A stretch of 64,000 nucleotides of DNA, taken from positions 744,001-808,000 of the forward strand of contig OZ247430.1 in the NCBI GenBank assembly GCA_965232895.1. The letters are read 5' to 3'. Position numbers and translations under genes: made by a program. The number at the start of each line of letters is the position of its first letter. The first letter of the stretch is position 1. Source of the stretch: Bin87 sp965232895 (GTDB lineage Bacteria; Chloroflexota; Dehalococcoidia; Lucifugimonadales; UBA3495). The notes under the pieces were generated by a model, which was given only the letters and a program-made list of their open reading frames with translations, did no database searches and was not told the origin of the DNA. Positions 16,844-25,866 of this stretch are shown here, piece by piece.

Positions 16844-17218
16844 CTAGCGGTTCTTCCGGGCAGTCAAACGACGATACTGTAGCTTTGGATTGCCGAAGTT
16901 GATCAATAGTCCAACAGGGATACCGGTGGCGTTCAGATAATTAATCAGCTGAGCTTGATGTTGTGGAACAAGTTCCGACACCGCTTTGAGTTCGACAATT
17001 ACGTTTTCGTCGACCAACAAGTCCGCGTAAAATTCGCCAACCACCTGATCTCGGAAGTTTACTTTGATCGGGACTTGTGAGCGGACCGGAACACGGGCAT
17101 CGGAAAGGGCGACCACCATTGCCTTCTCATACACAGATTCCAAGAACCCGCTACCCAGGTCATGCTGAACGTCAAAAGCGCACCCGATTATCTTTTCGGT
17201 CAACTCTGCGTACAGCAT
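16844..17218 (-). CDS. GxxExxY family protein
   Basis: A 124-residue protein with the family signature GSGFLESVYEKAM near residue 20 and a PD-(D/E)XK-like core: GEFYADLLVDENVIVELKAV (Asp, then ExK) near residues 58-77. The C-terminus LINYLNATGIPVGLLINFG is typical. The family is spread in many copies in environmental genomes, and its function is unknown although a nuclease fold is predicted. It is flanked by inverted copies of a short repeat and lies between unrelated metabolic genes, which points to a mobile cassette. Confidence 0.9.
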   Translation of the reverse strand: MLYAELTEKIIGCAFDVQHDLGSGFLESVYEKAMVVALSDARVPVRSQVPIKVNFRDQVVGEFYADLLVDENVIVELKAVSELVPQHQAQLINYLNATGIPVGLLINFGNPKLQYRRLTARKNR

Positions 17219-17221
17219 TGT

Positions 17222-17253
17222 CAATCCTGTGCATCCTGTATATCCCTGTAATC
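17222..17253. repeat. Right inverted repeat flanking the GxxExxY gene
   Basis: Its reverse complement reads TTACAGGGATATACAGG then ATGCACAGGAT, matching the left copy in the opposite orientation. It begins 3 bp upstream of the GxxExxY start codon. Confidence 0.6.
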
Positions 17254-17265
17254 GCTTCCCGCCGT

Positions 17266-17973
17266 CTAGAAGATGCGGTCGGTTTCCGCTACCAGGGGCG
17301 GGAGCAGGGCTTCCATCCACGGGACCATGTCGCGCAGGACTTCCACCGGTATCTCGTGGCCCATGTTGTACTCGTGGTAGGACAGGTTGTAGTTCTCCGC
17401 ATCCAGGAACTCGCGGGTGCGGCGCGCGCTGTCCATGGACACCATCTGGTCGTGGAGCCCGTGGGCGACGAAAACCGGCTGCTTGCGGTGATCTGGCAGG
17501 CGCGGTCGCAGGATCTCGGGATCCGGCAGGGAGGCGCTGAGCGCGACCAGGGCCACGAACTTGTCCGGCCGCTCCAGGCCCATGCGGTACGTCATGCCGC
17601 CGCCCTGGGAGAAGCCGAGCAGCACGGCGCGATCCTTCTGGGCCCGAAACTCTTGTAGCGCCTCCGAAAAGAAGGCATCCAGCAGCGACTCGGCCTGGTC
17701 GAAATGCTCCTCGGTGGCCTGGCCGCGCGGTGGGTGCCAGCCGTAGCCAACCATGCCGGGGGCCAGCTCAAAGGGGATGGGCGCGTTGGGGCACACGTAC
17801 ACGTAGCCCTTGCGGTTGATGGACGGCGCGAGGCCGGCGAGGTCCTGCATGTTGGCGCCAAAGCCGTGCAGCATGACCACCAGCGGATAGTCGGCGTCGG
17901 CGTCGTAATCGTCCGGAAAGATGACGAGATAGTGGAGGCCGTCGTCGGCTACCCGGCGCTGTTCGGCGTGCAT
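17266..17973 (-). CDS. Phospholipase/carboxylesterase-type alpha/beta hydrolase
   Basis: A 235-residue serine hydrolase of the PF02230-like group. Seen: MLHGFGANMQDLAGL (oxyanion loop HGFGA), the nucleophile elbow LLGFSQGGGM with Ser near residue 122, an acid in HGLHDQMVSMDSARR, and the catalytic His in YNMGHEIPVEVL. There is no signal peptide, so it should be cytoplasmic. The likely role is hydrolysis of carboxyl esters or lysophospholipids. It is about 30 bp downstream of the Uma2-family gene. Confidence 0.9.
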   Translation of the reverse strand: MHAEQRRVADDGLHYLVIFPDDYDADADYPLVVMLHGFGANMQDLAGLAPSINRKGYVYVCPNAPIPFELAPGMVGYGWHPPRGQATEEHFDQAESLLDAFFSEALQEFRAQKDRAVLLGFSQGGGMTYRMGLERPDKFVALVALSASLPDPEILRPRLPDHRKQPVFVAHGLHDQMVSMDSARRTREFLDAENYNLSYHEYNMGHEIPVEVLRDMVPWMEALLPPLVAETDRIF

Positions 17974-18006
17974 GAAAATCGCTCCTGGTGTCGTGTGGCG
18001 TACATT

Positions 18007-18720
18007 CTAACCTTCGCCCCGCAGCCGTCGAATCTCCTGTTGCAGGCGGGCGTTGTTCTCCGCCAGCCTGGAGTTCGCCTGTTGCGGGTGTTCGTATTCC
18101 TCTCCGGTTTCCGGGTCGTGAACGCTGAACCGTCCATCCTGCCAACGGAAATTGAGGTTCAGGATTGCGCTGGTGGAGCCCTCCCCGCGGTTGTCGTACC
18201 GGATCAGCGGGAAGCGTTCGTACTGCCCATCCACCAGCCGTTCGCCGATGATCGGTAGCCCGAAGTAGCGGCCGTTCTCAGCGTCAAACCGCCAATATTC
18301 CGGCACGCCGATCTGCCGATAGATGTCCCGCTTGCGGAGAGTGTCGTTGCGATGGGTGCGGCGCGAAGCGACTTCCATGACGAATTCCGGCGGCTTGCCG
18401 TTCTGCAACGGGTCATAGCCCACACGCCGCCAGATGGCATCCGTATCCACGTCGAAAGCGATCAGGCAGTCGGGTATCACGTGGGGCGGCGGACCGCCGG
18501 TGGCCGGCCGGGCAGCATCGTAGTAAATCGGGATTTCGTTGCAGACCAGAAGGGTCGGATGGTAAGGGTAATGCACTCCCGGCGCGAGGATGCTTTGCAG
18601 CACCTCACGCAGATAGTTTGAGGCCGGTGTTTGCAGCATATCCTTGGGCTCGCGCGGCAGTTCGGGGAAAGGCTCCCAGATCTGGTCAGCCGGCCGGGTT
18701 TTGGCTTGGGGCGTAGTCAT
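18007..18720 (-). CDS. Uma2 family (DUF820) PD-(D/E)XK-like protein
   Basis: A 237-residue protein with the Uma2 core. DCLIAFDVD supplies the Asp of the nuclease-like fold and PEFVMEVASRRTHRND contains the ExxS/ExK-like strand, followed by KRDIYRQIGVPEYWRFD, the most conserved block (RxxYxxxGVPEYW). The C-terminus has a coiled coil (ENNARLQQEIRRLRGE). The family is expanded in Cyanobacteria and Chloroflexota; it is predicted to be a restriction-like endonuclease but is largely untested. The ATG shown begins the family-like region; earlier in-frame codons look non-coding. Confidence 0.88.
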   Translation of the reverse strand: MTTPQAKTRPADQIWEPFPELPREPKDMLQTPASNYLREVLQSILAPGVHYPYHPTLLVCNEIPIYYDAARPATGGPPPHVIPDCLIAFDVDTDAIWRRVGYDPLQNGKPPEFVMEVASRRTHRNDTLRKRDIYRQIGVPEYWRFDAENGRYFGLPIIGERLVDGQYERFPLIRYDNRGEGSTSAILNLNFRWQDGRFSVHDPETGEEYEHPQQANSRLAENNARLQQEIRRLRGEG

Positions 18721-18995
18721 GGCTGCTCTCCCGATTGGCGGCGCTGCTTGACCGCCGCTGCCGCTCCATTGTATCGCAGCGCCGCCCGGCACGCTCCTTG
18801 CAATGACAAAAGGCGAAGGCACAGAGGTTTTGCAATCGTCCGGTTTATGAATGCGCTGGACTGATACGATAGACCCGTCTACAATCTCCCAAAGCGAGCT
18901 GCGAACCGCTCTGGTCATCATCCTGATCCTCGTTCAAAATTCAGGGGCAGTCTCGCCCCAACGTTGGTTTGTTTATCGGAGAATCGAGGGCAACC

Positions 18996-19058
18996 ATGAC
19001 CGAAGCGCTCACCCGCATCAGCGCCCGCCGCCTGTGGCTGACCATGGCTAACAACTGA
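18996..19058 (+). pseudogene. Short remnant resembling the N-terminus of the MMPL gene
   Basis: A 20-codon frame, MTEALTRISARRLWLTMANN, preceded by GGAG-containing sequence. It matches the first residues of the MMPL transporter 1.5 kb downstream (MTEYLARVCSRRPWPTIAIW) at MTE, L, R, RR, W and T. It may be what is left of an MMPL gene start after the P450 gene was inserted, or a short upstream ORF. Confidence 0.45.
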
Positions 19059-19075
19059 TGAAGAGAGCGTAACTC

Positions 19076-20506
19076 ATGGATTCTCCGCGTCAGTTGTCAG
19101 AGCTGCCTACACCACCCGGGCCGCGCGGCTTGCCGATTCTGGGCTCCGTACACAAACTGCGCGGGGCGGAACCTTTGCACATCGCGCTCAGCCGCCTGGC
19201 GAACGGATACGGCGACCTTTGCATCGTGCGTCTGGGCAGCGTGCCTACGGCGTTGATCAGCCATCCTGATCTGATGCGTGAAGCCTTTGAAAAACGCCAG
19301 ATCAGTGAACGCTGGGCGAATGAGGTGTTCACCTGCCTGTCCGGAAGTGAAGGCTTGATTTACTCCTCTTTCGACGGTCACTGGCAAGAGGTGAGCGACT
19401 TGGCTCACGGGGAGCTTTGGAGTTTTGATGACGTGGCCAATATCAGCGAGATCCATTTCGCTCCAGCTATTGACGATGTAATCGAGCGCATTGGGCGCAT
19501 GGCGGACGCCGGAGACCCGGTACGCCCCCTGGAAACCCTGTTTTCGGGTAATTTCCTGCTGACCTTCCGTACTCTTTTCGGGTGGGAAGAGGAGTCCCCG
19601 GAATTTTTGCGCTTGGCTGCTGATCTGGAAGAGCGAATCGTGTGGTTCAACGTTGCCGCCGGTACTCTCAACCCTGCCGATGTTTTCCTTTGGACCAGAT
19701 TCCTGCCCAGCAAGATGATCAGGGAGAGTCGGCGGCAACGCGATGCTCGAGACGGCATTATCGGCGCACTGGTGGAAAGAGTGTCTAACCGCCAGATTCA
19801 GGACAAACCTGACCCGCCTTGCTTCGTAAAGGTGATGCTGGCTAAAGAGGCGTTGGGAGAAATCAGCCGCCCGACCATTCTCGCCCTCTGCATGGATGTG
19901 CTCGGCGCGGTCCCTTCCGGCGTTTCGGCCACGGTGAGTTGGTTCCTGTTGCTGGTGGCGAACCGACCCGAAGTGCAAACCAGGATCCAGGAAGAAATAG
20001 CAGACGCCTTTAATGATGGCGCAGAGCCCGGTATTGATCACCACACACGTCTCCCTTACACCTTTGCCTGCATCGTCGAATCCATGCGTTACCGCACTAT
20101 CGCGCCACTCGCTATTCCGCACCGCACAACGCAGGATACGGAAGTGGGCGGCTATCGAATCCCGGCAAACACGCAAGTGCTGGGCAACATCTACTCGGTT
20201 CACCACGACCACCGTTTCTGGGACTCTCCTGACGAATTCGTGCCAGAGCGGTTCTTGCCCCAATCCGATGGCTCGCCTTCCCCGGCGCTCACCAGCGCGG
20301 CTTACATGCCCTTTGGCGTCGGAATCCGCCGTTGCACCGGCGACCACTTCGCGCTAAACGCTTTTTGGCTCTACGTCGTCAATCTGGTGTCGCGTTTCCG
20401 CTTCGCTCCCTCCGGCGGCCAACCGTTGACGGAAGACGAGGTATTCGCCCTGTCTGTTTCGCCCAAACCCTTTGCCCTGAAAGCAACTCGGCGTTGGCAA
20501 GAGTGA
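19076..20506 (+). CDS. Cytochrome P450
   Basis: A 476-residue haem monooxygenase. The haem loop FGVGIRRCTGDHF has the thiolate Cys at residue 420, and the K-helix ExxR is ESMR (Glu335, Arg338). The N-terminus has PPGPRGLPILGS, the proline-rich hinge of microsomal CYP2-like enzymes, but with no membrane anchor before it. The I-helix region reads LGAVPSGVSATV and lacks the usual acid-Thr pair, so oxygen activation may be unusual. The MMPL transporter starts 4 bp after the stop, so the two are co-transcribed. This suggests that the P450 modifies a lipid or secondary metabolite that the transporter exports. The redox partner is unknown. Confidence 0.93.
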   Translation: MDSPRQLSELPTPPGPRGLPILGSVHKLRGAEPLHIALSRLANGYGDLCIVRLGSVPTALISHPDLMREAFEKRQISERWANEVFTCLSGSEGLIYSSFDGHWQEVSDLAHGELWSFDDVANISEIHFAPAIDDVIERIGRMADAGDPVRPLETLFSGNFLLTFRTLFGWEEESPEFLRLAADLEERIVWFNVAAGTLNPADVFLWTRFLPSKMIRESRRQRDARDGIIGALVERVSNRQIQDKPDPPCFVKVMLAKEALGEISRPTILALCMDVLGAVPSGVSATVSWFLLLVANRPEVQTRIQEEIADAFNDGAEPGIDHHTRLPYTFACIVESMRYRTIAPLAIPHRTTQDTEVGGYRIPANTQVLGNIYSVHHDHRFWDSPDEFVPERFLPQSDGSPSPALTSAAYMPFGVGIRRCTGDHFALNAFWLYVVNLVSRFRFAPSGGQPLTEDEVFALSVSPKPFALKATRRWQE

Positions 20507-20510
20507 GATT

Positions 20511-22715
20511 ATGACGGAATACCTCGCCCGGGTTTGCAGCCGACGACCGTGGCCCACCATAGCGATCTGGCTCGTGCTGGCCGTCCTCGCCGTTCTGGTC
20601 AGCGGACGGTTCCTGAACGACGCGCTCACCACGGAAGCCCCCAAGCCCCTGGGGAATGTCGAATCAAACGAGGCGGAACGTCTCCTGGAAGAGCGGCTCC
20701 GCGGGCCCAAACCGATAGCTGAGTTCGTCATTATCCAGTCGGAGTCTCGTACAGTGGATGATCACGCCTTCCGTGAGCGCGTGGAATCGCTGTTCGACGA
20801 GATTATGGGGTTGGGCAGCGCCGTCGTATCGCAAGGAACACACTACTATCAGACTGGCGACGAGTCCATGGTTTCCGCCGACCGGGGCGCCACCTACATT
20901 CCACTGGCTTTGGCCGGCAGTCTGAAGGAGGCGGAAGGGAACGTCGAACAGGTCCTGCATATCGTCGAAGAAGGCAACGCCGACGGGGACTTCCTCGTCC
21001 TCATGGGCGGCAGGGCCAGCATCTCATTCGAGTCCAACGAACTGGCCACGGAGGACCTGGAGCAGGGGGAGCGGTTCGGCGTGCCGGTCGCGCTGTTGAT
21101 TCTCCTGCTCCTGTTCGGCGCCGTCATCGCGGCCCTGGCGCCTCTGGCCCTGGCGATAGTCTCCATCGTTATTGCGCTGGGCTTGGTTGCGCTGATTGGC
21201 CAGGCCTTCGAGCTGGTGCTGTTCGTCACCCTGATGATTACCATGATCGGCCTGGCTGTGGGAATTGACTATTCGCTCATCATCATATCCCGTTTTCGTG
21301 AAGAAATGGAGAAGGGACTTGACAAGTTCCAGGCAGTCGAGCGAGCGGGAGCCGCGGCAGGTCGAACGGTGTTGTTCAGCGGCTTGACGGTCATGATTGC
21401 CCTGAGCGGGATGTTGATGATCCCCGAAGCCTTTTTCCGCTCCATCGCCATCGGCGCCATGATGGTCGTCTTCGTCGCAGTTCTGGCCACCATGACCTTT
21501 CTGCCCGCCCTGCTCGCCCTGCTCGGAGCAAGGATAAATTTCCTGTCTATTCCGTTCCTCAGACGAACCAGAACCGAGGCTGAGCCGACTTCAGGCCGCG
21601 GCTTCTGGGAAGTCGTGACTGCCGCGGTGATGCGGTTCCCCCTGATCAGCCTGGTAGTTGTTGGCGCGCCCATGGTTGCGTTGATTGTCGTCTTCTTCGA
21701 CATCGAAACCGGACTCAGCGGGGTGGACAGCTTCCCCGAAAAGGCCCAGACGCGACAGGCTTTCTTCGTCCTTGAAGAGAACTTCTCCTTCGGGTTGCTC
21801 AGTCCTTTTGAAGTCGTCATCGACGGCGACATCGACAGCCCGAGCGTCGCTGCGGCCATCGAGGACCTGCAATCGTCGGTGGCGGAGGATCCCCGCTTCC
21901 CGGCCCCCGGGACGCTGACGGTCAATGCGGACGGAGACCTGGCGTTATTCAACGTTGCCATTCATGGAGAACCCAGCAGCAAGACGGCGCTGGACGGGCT
22001 GGAAATACTGCGAACCCAGCATATCGACTCTGCCTTCGCCGGCGTCCCGGCCCGGGTCCTGGTTGGCGGAGCCACGTCGGTCACGTCTGACCTGTCGGAC
22101 ATCCTGGACCGTTACACCCCCATCGTCTTCGCCTTCGTACTGCTCACCAGTTTCATCATCCTGATGCTGGTGTTCCGGTCAATCGTCATCCCGGTCAAAG
22201 CCGTGGTGATGAACCTGCTCTCGGTGGGCGCGTCCTACGGGCTGCTGGTGCTGGTCTTCCAGAAAGGGGTGGGGGCCGACCTGCTGGGTTTCCAGCATGC
22301 CGAGGTCATCGATTTCTGGATACCGTTATTCCTCTTCTCAGTGCTGTTCGGCCTGTCCATGGACTACCACGTTTTCCTGCTCAGCCGGATCCGGGAACGC
22401 TACGATCAGACCGGCGACAACGCCGCCGCGGTGGCCTACGGGCTGCGGTCAACGGCCAGCATCATCACCGGGGCGGCGCTGATCATGGTGGCCGTCTTCG
22501 GCGCTTTCGCCGCCGGCGAGACCATCATCAACCAGCAGGTGGGCTTCGGACTCGCAGTTGCCATATTCCTGGATGCCACCCTGGTCCGCTCGGTGCTGGT
22601 TCCGGCCAGCATGGAGCTGCTGGGCCGCGGCAACTGGTACCTGCCGTCGTGGCTCAGCTGGCTGCCGGACTTGCGGGTGGAGCCGGTTGAGGAACCGCCA
22701 GCGCGTAAACCGTGA
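20511..22715 (+). CDS. MMPL-family RND transporter
   Basis: A 734-residue inner-membrane protein with the usual layout: one N-terminal helix, a periplasmic loop, five or six helices, then the same again. Proton-relay motifs GIDYSLIIISRFREE and GLSMDYHVFLLSRIRE are both present, as expected of MmpL/HpnN-type pumps. Substrates in this family are lipids, hopanoids or hydrophobic metabolites. It is coupled to the P450 gene by a 4-bp gap. No accessory MFP or outer-membrane partner is nearby, which fits a single-membrane or atypical envelope. Confidence 0.92.
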   Translation: MTEYLARVCSRRPWPTIAIWLVLAVLAVLVSGRFLNDALTTEAPKPLGNVESNEAERLLEERLRGPKPIAEFVIIQSESRTVDDHAFRERVESLFDEIMGLGSAVVSQGTHYYQTGDESMVSADRGATYIPLALAGSLKEAEGNVEQVLHIVEEGNADGDFLVLMGGRASISFESNELATEDLEQGERFGVPVALLILLLLFGAVIAALAPLALAIVSIVIALGLVALIGQAFELVLFVTLMITMIGLAVGIDYSLIIISRFREEMEKGLDKFQAVERAGAAAGRTVLFSGLTVMIALSGMLMIPEAFFRSIAIGAMMVVFVAVLATMTFLPALLALLGARINFLSIPFLRRTRTEAEPTSGRGFWEVVTAAVMRFPLISLVVVGAPMVALIVVFFDIETGLSGVDSFPEKAQTRQAFFVLEENFSFGLLSPFEVVIDGDIDSPSVAAAIEDLQSSVAEDPRFPAPGTLTVNADGDLALFNVAIHGEPSSKTALDGLEILRTQHIDSAFAGVPARVLVGGATSVTSDLSDILDRYTPIVFAFVLLTSFIILMLVFRSIVIPVKAVVMNLLSVGASYGLLVLVFQKGVGADLLGFQHAEVIDFWIPLFLFSVLFGLSMDYHVFLLSRIRERYDQTGDNAAAVAYGLRSTASIITGAALIMVAVFGAFAAGETIINQQVGFGLAVAIFLDATLVRSVLVPASMELLGRGNWYLPSWLSWLPDLRVEPVEEPPARKP

Positions 22716-23089
22716 ACGGAACACGTTCGGGTGAGGTTTGCGGATTATGCAGTAACTGTCCAGTGTTGATGGGTTTGCTGGTGAACAACACGTCGTTCCT
22801 GCGCAAGCAGGAACCCGGAAATCCCCACAACCGGCAAACGTGGGCAAAGCAAAGATTTCCTTGATACCGCAGGGCAATCGCGTCACAGGCTCCACGCCCG
22901 TCACTCCGGCGAAAGCCGGAGTCCATTGGTCATAGAACGAATTTGAAGCGCATTTGACGAATTCGATCACTGGATTCCTGCGCAAGCAGGAATGACAGCG
23001 ATGGTGCGATTACCCTGCTTGATACCGGCTTTCGCCGGTATGACGATTTTAGCTCTGTACTGACATCTCGAAATCTGAACAGTTACGTT
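22716..23089. repeat. Gene-free stretch filled with short hairpin repeats
   Basis: No gene is seen. At least four imperfect copies of a short palindromic element are present: ATTCCTGCGCAAGCAGGAA-like (near 22794-22812 and 22974-22993), CTCCGGCGAAAGCCGGAG (near 22904-22921) and TACCGGCTTTCGCCGGTA (near 23024-23041). Each has a 7-8 bp stem with a 3-4 nt loop. They look like REP-type intergenic elements and separate the MMPL gene from the MpaB gene. Confidence 0.7.
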
Positions 23090-24265
23090 ATGCGGATACC
23101 AGTTGACTACGCCCCGGGTTACGCAAGAGCCCGCGCCGCCGACCCGGAATGGGCGGACAAGTACATCGCCCACACCGTCGTCGGCGACCCAGAAGCTGAC
23201 GCGGTGGTCGCCTACCTGGCGGCTTTGCCGCGAGGAGAGGCGGTTGCGGCCCTGCGCGAGGGCATTGAACATCCGGAAGGCAGCGATCTGCTGTGGCGGC
23301 ATCCTCCGGTGAGAGATTTCCTATTGTCGCCGAACGACCTGCCCCACTGGCTGGATATTGACGCATTCAGCCCCGCCTATCGGATGTTTCACCGGAATAC
23401 CCGGCCGGTGCTGGCGGCCATGCTGGGCGGCGTGCTGGTCGAAGGATTTTCAACCAACATCGGCAAGTCCTTTTACATCACCGGACGCTTGCGCGATTCC
23501 GGTGTCCGCCGGCTCCGGCAGAACAACCGCCACATGGTGGAGATCTTCCTGCCCGGAGGGCTGGACCGCCATGGCGAGGGCTGGAAGTTGTCGGTGCGCA
23601 TCCGCCTGATTCACGCCCGGGTCAGGAACCTGCTGCAGAACTCCGACGACTGGGACGCCGCCGCCTGGGGCACGCCGATCAGCGCGGCTCATCTGGCCTT
23701 CGCCATCTCCGCATTTTCGGCTCGGCTGCTCAAACACCTGAAAGCCCTGGGCGGGGTTTACAACGACGAGGAGCGGGCCAGTTTCATGGCGGTCTGGCGC
23801 TACTCGGGCCATTTGATGGGCATACCGGACAGCGTCCTGTACCAGGACGAATCCGAGGCGCTCCGGACGTTCGAAATCGGCAAACTGTGCGAACCGCCGG
23901 TGGACTTTGAATCGATCGTAATGGCCAACGCTCTGGCCAACGCCGCGGCGCAGGTGGTAGGCATAACGGACCGGGAGGAGCGCCGCAGACTGACCCGGTA
24001 CGTGTACAGAGTTTCCCGCGCCCTGATCGGCAATGAACTGGCCGACGCGCTCAAATATCCCTCCAGCCCGACTTTCGGCGTTCTGCCCATGTTCCGGCTC
24101 CAGTCCCGCTATGGCCGGATCATCAACCGGATCTGGCGCGGACACGCTACGCACAGCGACTTCGCCAGGTTTACCGACCTTTTCACCGCTTCCCAATACG
24201 ATGCGGAAGGCATCAGTTACCACCTGCCGGACCACCACTACGCGGAGCGTTCCAGCCGATACTGA
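23090..24265 (+). CDS. MpaB-family oxygenase (DUF2236)
   Basis: A 391-residue, mainly helical protein of the family that includes latex-clearing protein and the fungal MpaB oxygenase. Seen: MLGGVLVEGFSTNIGKSFYITGRL near residue 110, the conserved Arg/His helix SVRIRLIHARVR and the WRYSGHLMGIPDSV motif, which contribute the haem or metal pocket in the family. The likely reaction is oxidative cleavage or hydroxylation of a hydrophobic substrate. No signal peptide is present. With the P450 and MMPL genes upstream it could form a lipid or terpenoid oxidation set, but repeats separate it from them and it need not share their transcript. Confidence 0.85.
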   Translation: MRIPVDYAPGYARARAADPEWADKYIAHTVVGDPEADAVVAYLAALPRGEAVAALREGIEHPEGSDLLWRHPPVRDFLLSPNDLPHWLDIDAFSPAYRMFHRNTRPVLAAMLGGVLVEGFSTNIGKSFYITGRLRDSGVRRLRQNNRHMVEIFLPGGLDRHGEGWKLSVRIRLIHARVRNLLQNSDDWDAAAWGTPISAAHLAFAISAFSARLLKHLKALGGVYNDEERASFMAVWRYSGHLMGIPDSVLYQDESEALRTFEIGKLCEPPVDFESIVMANALANAAAQVVGITDREERRRLTRYVYRVSRALIGNELADALKYPSSPTFGVLPMFRLQSRYGRIINRIWRGHATHSDFARFTDLFTASQYDAEGISYHLPDHHYAERSSRY

Positions 24266-24337
24266 AACCCGTCGCTTCCGACCGGACTCCGCCGGCTCGC
24301 GGCCGGGCGCCGGACCCGCCGGCGCTGGTCAGCGGCG

Positions 24338-24538
24338 TCAACAGCCGGGCTGGCCGTAGTTGCCGCAGCAGCCGCGGAGCGAGGTTATCTTGACCCTGAA
24401 GTTGCGGGCCACCAGCGCCAGTACCCGACGCCAGGGCAGGCCGGTGCCGCGCAGGTTGCCGATGAGTGCGCCGAGGCTCTCCGGCCCATCGGGGCCATGA
24501 TGGTGCGGGCGCGGATGGCGCGGGTCGCGTTCAGCCAT
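24338..24538 (-). CDS. Small conserved-looking protein with a C-terminal Cys cluster
   Basis: A 66-residue basic protein ending CCGNYGQPGC, with a His-rich start (PRHPRPHHHGPDGP). The middle, GNLRGTGLPWRRVLALVARNF, could form an amphipathic helix. The two-plus-one cysteines might bind metal. Its start lies 20 bp beyond the stop of the queuosine-precursor transporter gene, so it may be co-transcribed. I do not assign a function. Confidence 0.6.
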   Translation of the reverse strand: MAERDPRHPRPHHHGPDGPESLGALIGNLRGTGLPWRRVLALVARNFRVKITSLRGCCGNYGQPGC

Positions 24539-24557
24539 GCCCGTCAGCCGCGCGCTT

Positions 24558-25319
24558 TCAGGTTGCCCTGGTGGCAGTGGCGGCGTTGGCGTCGCCGCCG
24601 CCGAACACCCCGAAGGGATTCAGCGACCGCGGCGCGTCGTAAACGTCCATCCGCTCGGTGCGCTTCAGCCAGCCAACCACGAGGTAGGTCAGCGGCGTGG
24701 CGATGATCTCGTACACCGACTTGGCGATCCACGCGCATACGGCGGCGTTGAACACCGGCAGCCACGAACCGTCGGGCCCGACCCACAGGCCGGAGACGCC
24801 GAAGGCGATGGTGAAGAACAGGATGGAGTCGATGCCCTGACCGACCACGGTGGAGGATATGGTTCGCAGCCAGAGGTAGCGTCCCTGCGTGCGGTTCTTG
24901 AGCAGCACCATGACCGCGGCGTTGGAGAACTCGCCGACGATGTAGGCGACGAAGGACCCGAGCATGATCCACCCGGTTGCCCCCAGAACGGTCTCGTATT
25001 CCGCCTGGTTTTCCCAGAAGACCGCGCCGGGAATCGTGCCTCCAACCCAGAAGAGGAGCACCATCAGCAGGTTGCACACGAAGCCCAGCCAGATGACGCC
25101 ACGAGCCACGCGGAACCCGTACACCTCGGTCAGGATGTCGCTGATGATGTACCCGATGGGGAAACAGACGATGGCCGCCGACACCACGAACAGGTCGCTG
25201 CCGATGAAGTTGAACGGCAGTGTAAACAGAGATACCGGCTTGATGGCAATGATGTTGCTCACCAGCAACACCGTCACCGCCAGCGCGGCGATGATCACCA
25301 GTTTCCCGGAGAATTGCAT
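24558..25319 (-). CDS. yhhQ: Queuosine precursor transporter (YhhQ/VUT family)
   Basis: A 253-residue membrane protein with six to seven hydrophobic helices. The conserved region FPIGYIISDILTEVYGFRVARGVIWLGF with the acidic DILTEVYG is the signature of the family, followed by FVAYIVGEFSNAAVMVLLKN and STVVGQGIDSILFF. It should import preQ0 or preQ1 for tRNA queuosine modification. The C-terminal tail is extended and charged. It starts 14 bp after the end of a small frameshifted gene and may be the third member of that unit. Confidence 0.92.
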   Translation of the reverse strand: MQFSGKLVIIAALAVTVLLVSNIIAIKPVSLFTLPFNFIGSDLFVVSAAIVCFPIGYIISDILTEVYGFRVARGVIWLGFVCNLLMVLLFWVGGTIPGAVFWENQAEYETVLGATGWIMLGSFVAYIVGEFSNAAVMVLLKNRTQGRYLWLRTISSTVVGQGIDSILFFTIAFGVSGLWVGPDGSWLPVFNAAVCAWIAKSVYEIIATPLTYLVVGWLKRTERMDVYDAPRSLNPFGVFGGGDANAATATRAT

Positions 25320-25332
25320 GAACTACCTCAAA

Positions 25333-25678
25333 TCACTCCGGCACGCCGCAGGTGACGGCATGGGCAGCGAGGGTGGCTAACATTTGTTCGCAGCTAGCCT
25401 CACCAAGCAGGAACGCATAAGTCCGGTACACGTTCCGGTCGGCAATGAATTGACGGAACCCGGCCAGTGCATCCCGGTAATCACCTCGGCGCAAGGGCAA
25501 TTCGACCCGGTCATTAAAGCAGGGCGGCTTGGTGGTGTAACTCCAGCGCTTCCAACAAAGGGTAACAGTCGCTGGACAGCGTATCGACCAGATTGTCGTG
25601 CAATTCCAACAAGGTGGCCTTTACCGTGAACCACCTAACGTCGTCGTCAAGACCGCGCTGCGTCGGATGCCGGGACAT
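25333..25678 (-). pseudogene. Small gene interrupted by one frameshift
   Basis: The first frame starts at an ATG inside the preceding small gene and reads MSRHPTQRGLDDDVRWFTVK...ALELHHQAALL, then stops at 25514-25516. A second frame continues at once with NDRVELPLRRGDYRDALAGF...FLLGEASCEQML and ends 13 bp before the transporter gene. One extra base near 25513 explains the break; together the frames give a protein of about 114 residues, mostly helical. I do not recognise the family. It may be a sequencing slip or a recent mutation. Confidence 0.55.
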
Positions 25679-25817
25679 TCACGCCGAGCTCCGCTAATTT
25701 GGATTTGAGCGCTTCCCGTTCCTCGACTCTCCGCTCGGCCCTGCGGTAAATCTGCTCCATCTCACTTCGCTTGTCCGGCGGAATCAAGGGCAGCGCCGAA
25801 TCCGGTATGCGCGTCAT
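25647..25817 (-). CDS. Small charged helical protein (56 residues)
   Basis: Starts MTRIPDSALPLIPPDKRSEM and continues with a strongly charged helix (YRRAERRVEEREALKSKLAEL). A perfect AGGAGG lies 7 nt before the ATG, which is the main support. Its 3' end overlaps the start of the next small gene by about 30 bp in another frame, a coupled arrangement. The layout resembles small two-gene modules such as antitoxin-toxin pairs, but neither protein is recognised. Confidence 0.6.
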   Translation of the reverse strand: MTRIPDSALPLIPPDKRSEMEQIYRRAERRVEEREALKSKLAELGVNVPASDAARS

Positions 25818-25866
25818 CGTCTATCCTCCTGCTACTTTCGCGTTGACTGTATCACAAAACCGCTCC

